The translations under genes and the position numbers were made by a program. Source: SIG452 sp045580405 (GTDB taxonomy: Bacteria; Bacillota; Clostridia; UMGS1840). From it: DNA of 8,862 nucleotides. Below the pieces are notes generated by a model. The model did no database searches. It saw only the letters and a list, made by a program, of their open reading frames with translations, and was not told the DNA's origin. Location of the stretch: the NCBI GenBank assembly GCA_045580405.1, contig JAZNNT010000148.1, positions 1 to 8,862 of the forward strand. The letters are read 5' to 3'. Shown here piece after piece: positions 6,724 to 8,862 of this stretch (its first letter is position 1; every line of letters starts with the position of its first letter).

Positions 6724-8046
6724 ATGGGCTTATTAAAAGCAGGCATTGGTGCGCTGGGCGGCGTTTTGGCGGATCAATGGCGTGATTATTTCTATTGTGA
6801 CAGTATGGATGCTGATACCTTAGTGGTAAAAGGGGAAAAGAAGGCAGGAGGCCGTTCCTCCAATACCAAAGGTACCGATAACATTATTTCCAACGGCTCC
6901 ATCATCAATGTGAACGAAGGTCAGTGTATGATGATTGTGGAATCCGGTAAAGTGGTGGAGGTTTGTGCTGAGCCAGGTGAATTTGTGTACGACAATCAGA
7001 CTGAACCCAGCATTTTCTACGGGAAATTAGGAGAAAACATTAAAAAATCCTTCCAAGAAATCGGCAAACGTTTTGCTTTTGGCGGGGAACCTGCCAAAGA
7101 CCAGCGGGTATACTTCTTTAATACCAAGGAGATTATGGGCAATAAATACGGTACTCCTTCTCCGATACCGTTTCGGATTATGGACCAGGCAATCGGATTC
7201 CCCTTAGATATCAAAATCCGTTGTCATGGAGAATATTCTTATCGGATTACCAATCCGCTGCTCTTTTACACCAACGTGTGTGCCAATGTGGATTATGCTT
7301 TTACCCGTGACGAAATTGACGGTCAGTTAAAATCCGAACTGTTGACTGCATTAAATCCGGCAATGTTTAAAATTTCTCAGAATAATATTTATTATGCTGC
7401 CATTCCCGCATATACCATGCAGTTGGCAGATGAATTAAACGAGCTGTTATCTTCCAAATGGCGTGACAGACGTGGGATTGAAATCGTGGAATTTGGTGTT
7501 TCTTCTGTTAACGCTACCGAAGAAGATGAAGCAAGAATTGTGGAATACCAGCGTTCTACCGCTATGGGCAGAGACGACAGTATGCTGCGAGGTCATATGG
7601 CAGGTGCAACTGCTCAGGCTATGAATACTGCTGCGGCAAACGAAGCCGGTGCAGCAATGGGCTTTATGGGCATGGGCATGGCAGGCAATATGATGGGTAG
7701 CATGGCAGGCTTTATGGGCAATTCTCAGAATCAGCAGAACACCATGGTAAACCAGCAGGTTGGCGGAGTGGCTTCCCAAAGTGGATGGAAATGCGAATGC
7801 GGTGCCCAAAACACCGGTAAATTCTGCACAAACTGCGGAAAAGCTCAACCTGCGGCAAATGGCTGGACCTGTTCCTGCGGTGCGGTGAACCAGGGTAAAT
7901 TCTGCCAGAATTGCGGCGCAAAAAAACCGTCTGATGCACCGCTATACAAATGTGATAAATGCGGATGGACTCCTGAAGACCCCAAGAATCCTCCCAAATT
8001 CTGTCCGGAATGCGGTGACTTGTTTGACGAAAACGATAAAGCGTAA
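6724..8046 (+). CDS. YdjI-like SPFH-domain protein with three C-terminal zinc ribbons
   Basis: This 440-residue protein belongs to the SPFH/virion-core-like family typified by B. subtilis YdjI. Residues about 50-275 form the SPFH region: IISNGSIINVNEGQCMMIVESGKVVEV, PGEFVYDN, FPLDIKIRCHGEYSYRITNP, GIEIVEFGVSSVNATEEDEARI. A low-complexity Ala/Gly/Met linker (about 290-340) follows, then three zinc ribbons with Cys357/359/368/371, Cys383/385/394/397 and Cys410/413/427/430. The third is rubredoxin-like (YKCDKCGWTPEDP). There is no transmembrane segment, so it is probably cytoplasmic and brought to the membrane by the YdjG/YdjH-like pair, as known for YdjI. SPFH proteins oligomerise and organise membrane domains. 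AAAGGAGA (6710-6717) supports the start at 6724. It lies 47 bases after the SLH gene with no promoter between, so it probably shares that transcript. Confidence 0.9.
   Translation: MGLLKAGIGALGGVLADQWRDYFYCDSMDADTLVVKGEKKAGGRSSNTKGTDNIISNGSIINVNEGQCMMIVESGKVVEVCAEPGEFVYDNQTEPSIFYGKLGENIKKSFQEIGKRFAFGGEPAKDQRVYFFNTKEIMGNKYGTPSPIPFRIMDQAIGFPLDIKIRCHGEYSYRITNPLLFYTNVCANVDYAFTRDEIDGQLKSELLTALNPAMFKISQNNIYYAAIPAYTMQLADELNELLSSKWRDRRGIEIVEFGVSSVNATEEDEARIVEYQRSTAMGRDDSMLRGHMAGATAQAMNTAAANEAGAAMGFMGMGMAGNMMGSMAGFMGNSQNQQNTMVNQQVGGVASQSGWKCECGAQNTGKFCTNCGKAQPAANGWTCSCGAVNQGKFCQNCGAKKPSDAPLYKCDKCGWTPEDPKNPPKFCPECGDLFDENDKA
7786..7917 (+). repeat. tandem duplication of a zinc-ribbon unit
   Basis: Within the SPFH gene, the first ribbon (7786-7839) and second ribbon (7864-7917) code for near-identical modules of the form W-x-C-x-C-G-A-x-N-x-G-K-F-C-x-N-C-G, with a period of 78 bases (26 residues). 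The protein copies match at most positions, while the DNA differs at many third codon positions. This points to an old internal duplication kept by selection. Confidence 0.75.
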
Positions 8047-8089
8047 AAATGTTGCTGAGGTGACTTCACAGTCCAATACTACACCTGAT

Positions 8090-8117
8090 TTGCCTTTCAA
8101 ACAAAAACGCTTACTAT
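8090..8117 (+). promoter_or_regulatory. possible promoter for the second small lipoprotein gene
   Basis: TTGCCT (8090-8095) and TACTAT (8112-8117) are 16 bases apart, in the 114-base gap between the SPFH gene and the lipoprotein at 8161. I see no terminator after the SPFH gene, so read-through is also possible. The match is moderate and there is no extended -10. Confidence 0.35.
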
Positions 8118-8160
8118 AGTTGTTTATCATTGATTTTAATGCAATAAAGGAGAATGTGAT

Positions 8161-8505
8161 ATGAAAAGAGTATTCAAAATTATGGTATCGGTTTTATGTT
8201 TAAGTGCTATGCTGTTTGCATTTACAGCATGTTCACAGAAGGAAACATCAAACGCAGCTCCCATTGTGGGGAAATGGGTATATGAGGATTCCTCAGATAT
8301 GTATTATACCTTTAACGAAGACGGAACCGGTTCCTATTATTTTGTAGCCGGTGAAATGAAATTTACCTATGAGGATGATGGCAAGGCTGTAACCCTTCAT
8401 TATGAAACTGCAACCGAGCCGAGCACCTATCAATACACAATTAAGGACAATGTATTGTCAATCGAAGATAGCTTCGGTGAGTATGTAACATACATTAAAA
8501 AGTAA
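8161..8505 (+). CDS. small lipoprotein, DUF5640/lipocalin-like
   Basis: This is a 114-residue predicted lipoprotein. Its signal peptide runs from MKRVFKIMVSVLC to the lipobox FTAC at about residue 24, so the mature protein would be anchored outside the membrane. The remaining 90 residues form one small beta-rich domain: IVGKWVYEDSSDMYYTFNEDGTGSYYF, then a MKFTYEDDGKAVTLHYE stretch and a closing YTIKDNVLSIEDSFGEYVTYIKK. This pattern (G-K-W, then T-F-N-E-D-G-T-G, then D-N-x-L) is typical of DUF5640/lipocalin-like lipoproteins of Clostridia, whose function is unknown. It shares the lipobox layout and the 'FxxNEDGTG' turn with the lipoprotein at 1077-1451, so the two are probable paralogues. The start at 8161 has AAAGGAGA (8146-8153) seven bases upstream. 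A hairpin follows the gene. Confidence 0.85.
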   Translation: MKRVFKIMVSVLCLSAMLFAFTACSQKETSNAAPIVGKWVYEDSSDMYYTFNEDGTGSYYFVAGEMKFTYEDDGKAVTLHYETATEPSTYQYTIKDNVLSIEDSFGEYVTYIKK

Positions 8506-8527
8506 ATGATAAAAGGCTAATCAGGGG

Positions 8528-8563
8528 CAACCCCGAAAGAGCAAAATTGCGCTTTCGGGGTTG
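8528..8563 (+). terminator. hairpin, probable weak terminator after the second lipoprotein gene
   Basis: CAACCCCGAAAG (8528-8539) and CTTTCGGGGTTG (8552-8563) form a perfect 12-base stem. Inside it, an A-G mismatch and GC/GC pairs close an AAAATT loop. What follows is TAAATTTGATG, not a solid T-tract, so termination may be incomplete. Its position 22 bases past the stop codon and its GC-rich stem fit a terminator role. Confidence 0.6.
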
Positions 8564-8603
8564 TAAATTTGATGATAAAATCCCAAGGGGAATGTTATGA
8601 GCT

Positions 8604-8654
8604 TTGATACCTATGGTTAGACGGTACACACTCAATTGTTGTGCCTGGTATCAA
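8604..8654 (+). promoter_or_regulatory. inverted repeat upstream of the XRE regulator promoter, candidate operator or RNA hairpin
   Basis: TTGATACC (8604-8611) and GGTATCAA (8647-8654) are perfect inverted copies. Between them GGTACA (8623-8628) can pair with TGTGCC (8640-8645) with one G-T wobble. A third TTGATAC copy (8685-8691) overlaps the -10 of the regulator promoter. A seven-codon frame (8597-8620) with a poor AAGGGG site starts just before the repeat. The 214-base gap from 8506 to 8719 therefore holds a terminator hairpin, this repeat and a promoter, but no gene I can support. Confidence 0.4.
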
Positions 8655-8665
8655 CGGATGGTGGA

Positions 8666-8694
8666 TTGATTTTTCTGTAATTTTTTGATACAAT
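8666..8694 (+). promoter_or_regulatory. extended -10 promoter for the XRE regulator gene
   Basis: TTGATT (8666-8671) and TACAAT (8689-8694) are 17 bases apart, with TG at 8686-8687 making an extended -10. It lies 26 bases before the start at 8720. The -35 region GATTGATTTTTC (8664-8675) is identical to that at 5447-5458, at the same distance from the -10. Confidence 0.72.
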
Positions 8695-8719
8695 CTTATA
8701 TAAGAGGTGATCAAAAGAT

Positions 8720-8862
8720 ATGGATTTACAAAAAACAGGAATGTTACTGGCAACTCTTCGCAAACAGAAAGGGCTAACTCAGAAAGAGATTGCAGACAAG
8801 CTCGGAATTACTCCCAAAACTGTTTCCAAATGGGAAACAGGACATGGATTCCCCGATGTTGC
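8720..8862 (+). CDS. XRE-family helix-turn-helix regulator (N-terminal part, runs off the window)
   Basis: Only the first 47 residues and two bases of the next codon are present; the gene continues past the end of the window. They form a classic Cro/CI-type (XRE, HTH_3) DNA-binding domain: GMLLATLRKQKGLTQKEIADKLGITPKTVSKWETGHGFPDV, with helix 2 at LTQKEIADKL and the recognition helix at TPKTVSKWE. The 'SKWETG-x-x-FPDV' ending is usual in Clostridial regulators of this type, which often carry a membrane or ligand-binding C-terminus that cannot be seen here. The start at 8720 follows GAGGTGATC (8704-8712) and is placed 26 bases after a strong extended -10 promoter. Upstream TTGATAC repeats may be its own operator, an inference from position only. 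Confidence 0.9.
   Translation, partial: MDLQKTGMLLATLRKQKGLTQKEIADKLGITPKTVSKWETGHGFPDV

Noticed and set aside
7786..7917. CRISPR-like or mobile short repeat
   Set aside because: The repetition is a coding duplication of zinc ribbons, with third-position differences; no CRISPR array or insertion sequence was seen anywhere in the window.

Overview
The window reads as a chromosomal segment of a low-to-mid GC Gram-positive bacterium of the Clostridia type. The grounds are strong AGGAGG-like ribosome binding sites before nearly every gene, vegetative promoters close to TTGACA-17-TATAAT, several lipoproteins with Gram-positive style signal peptides, S-layer homology (SLH) domains, and protein families common in gut Clostridia. 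All supported genes are on the + strand. I see no transposase, integrase, tRNA, rRNA or CRISPR array.

Layout. 57-455 is an AT-rich orphan gene for a membrane-anchored or secreted protein of unknown function. 597-983 is a small NifX/NifB-type (dinitrogenase iron-molybdenum cofactor family) protein with a His/Cys-rich tail. 1077-1451 is a small lipoprotein with its own promoter and a good intrinsic terminator. 1520-3064 is a 514-residue lipoprotein with an RsiV-like DUF3298 domain; its end overlaps the start of a TIGR04076-family gene (3054-3371), so the two are probably translationally coupled. A 185-bp gap (3372-3556) holds RNA-like inverted repeats, including two mutually exclusive folds.

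The core of the window is 3557-8046. It holds a double zinc-ribbon protein with a C-terminal membrane anchor, a TPM-domain membrane protein, a secreted leucine-rich-repeat/SLH protein with its own promoter, and an SPFH protein ending in three zinc ribbons. The first, second and fourth match in type and order the ydjG-ydjH-ydjI genes that follow pspA in Bacillus subtilis, a membrane-stress (phage-shock-like) module in which YdjG and YdjH form a membrane platform for the SPFH protein YdjI. Here no pspA is in view, and a surface protein gene sits between ydjH and ydjI.

After this module come a second small lipoprotein (8161-8505) resembling the one at 1077-1451, a hairpin terminator candidate, and a regulatory region with an extended -10 promoter and three copies of TTGATAC. 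The window ends inside an XRE-family helix-turn-helix regulator gene starting at 8720. The promoters of the SLH gene and of the regulator gene share the same -35 region and spacing.
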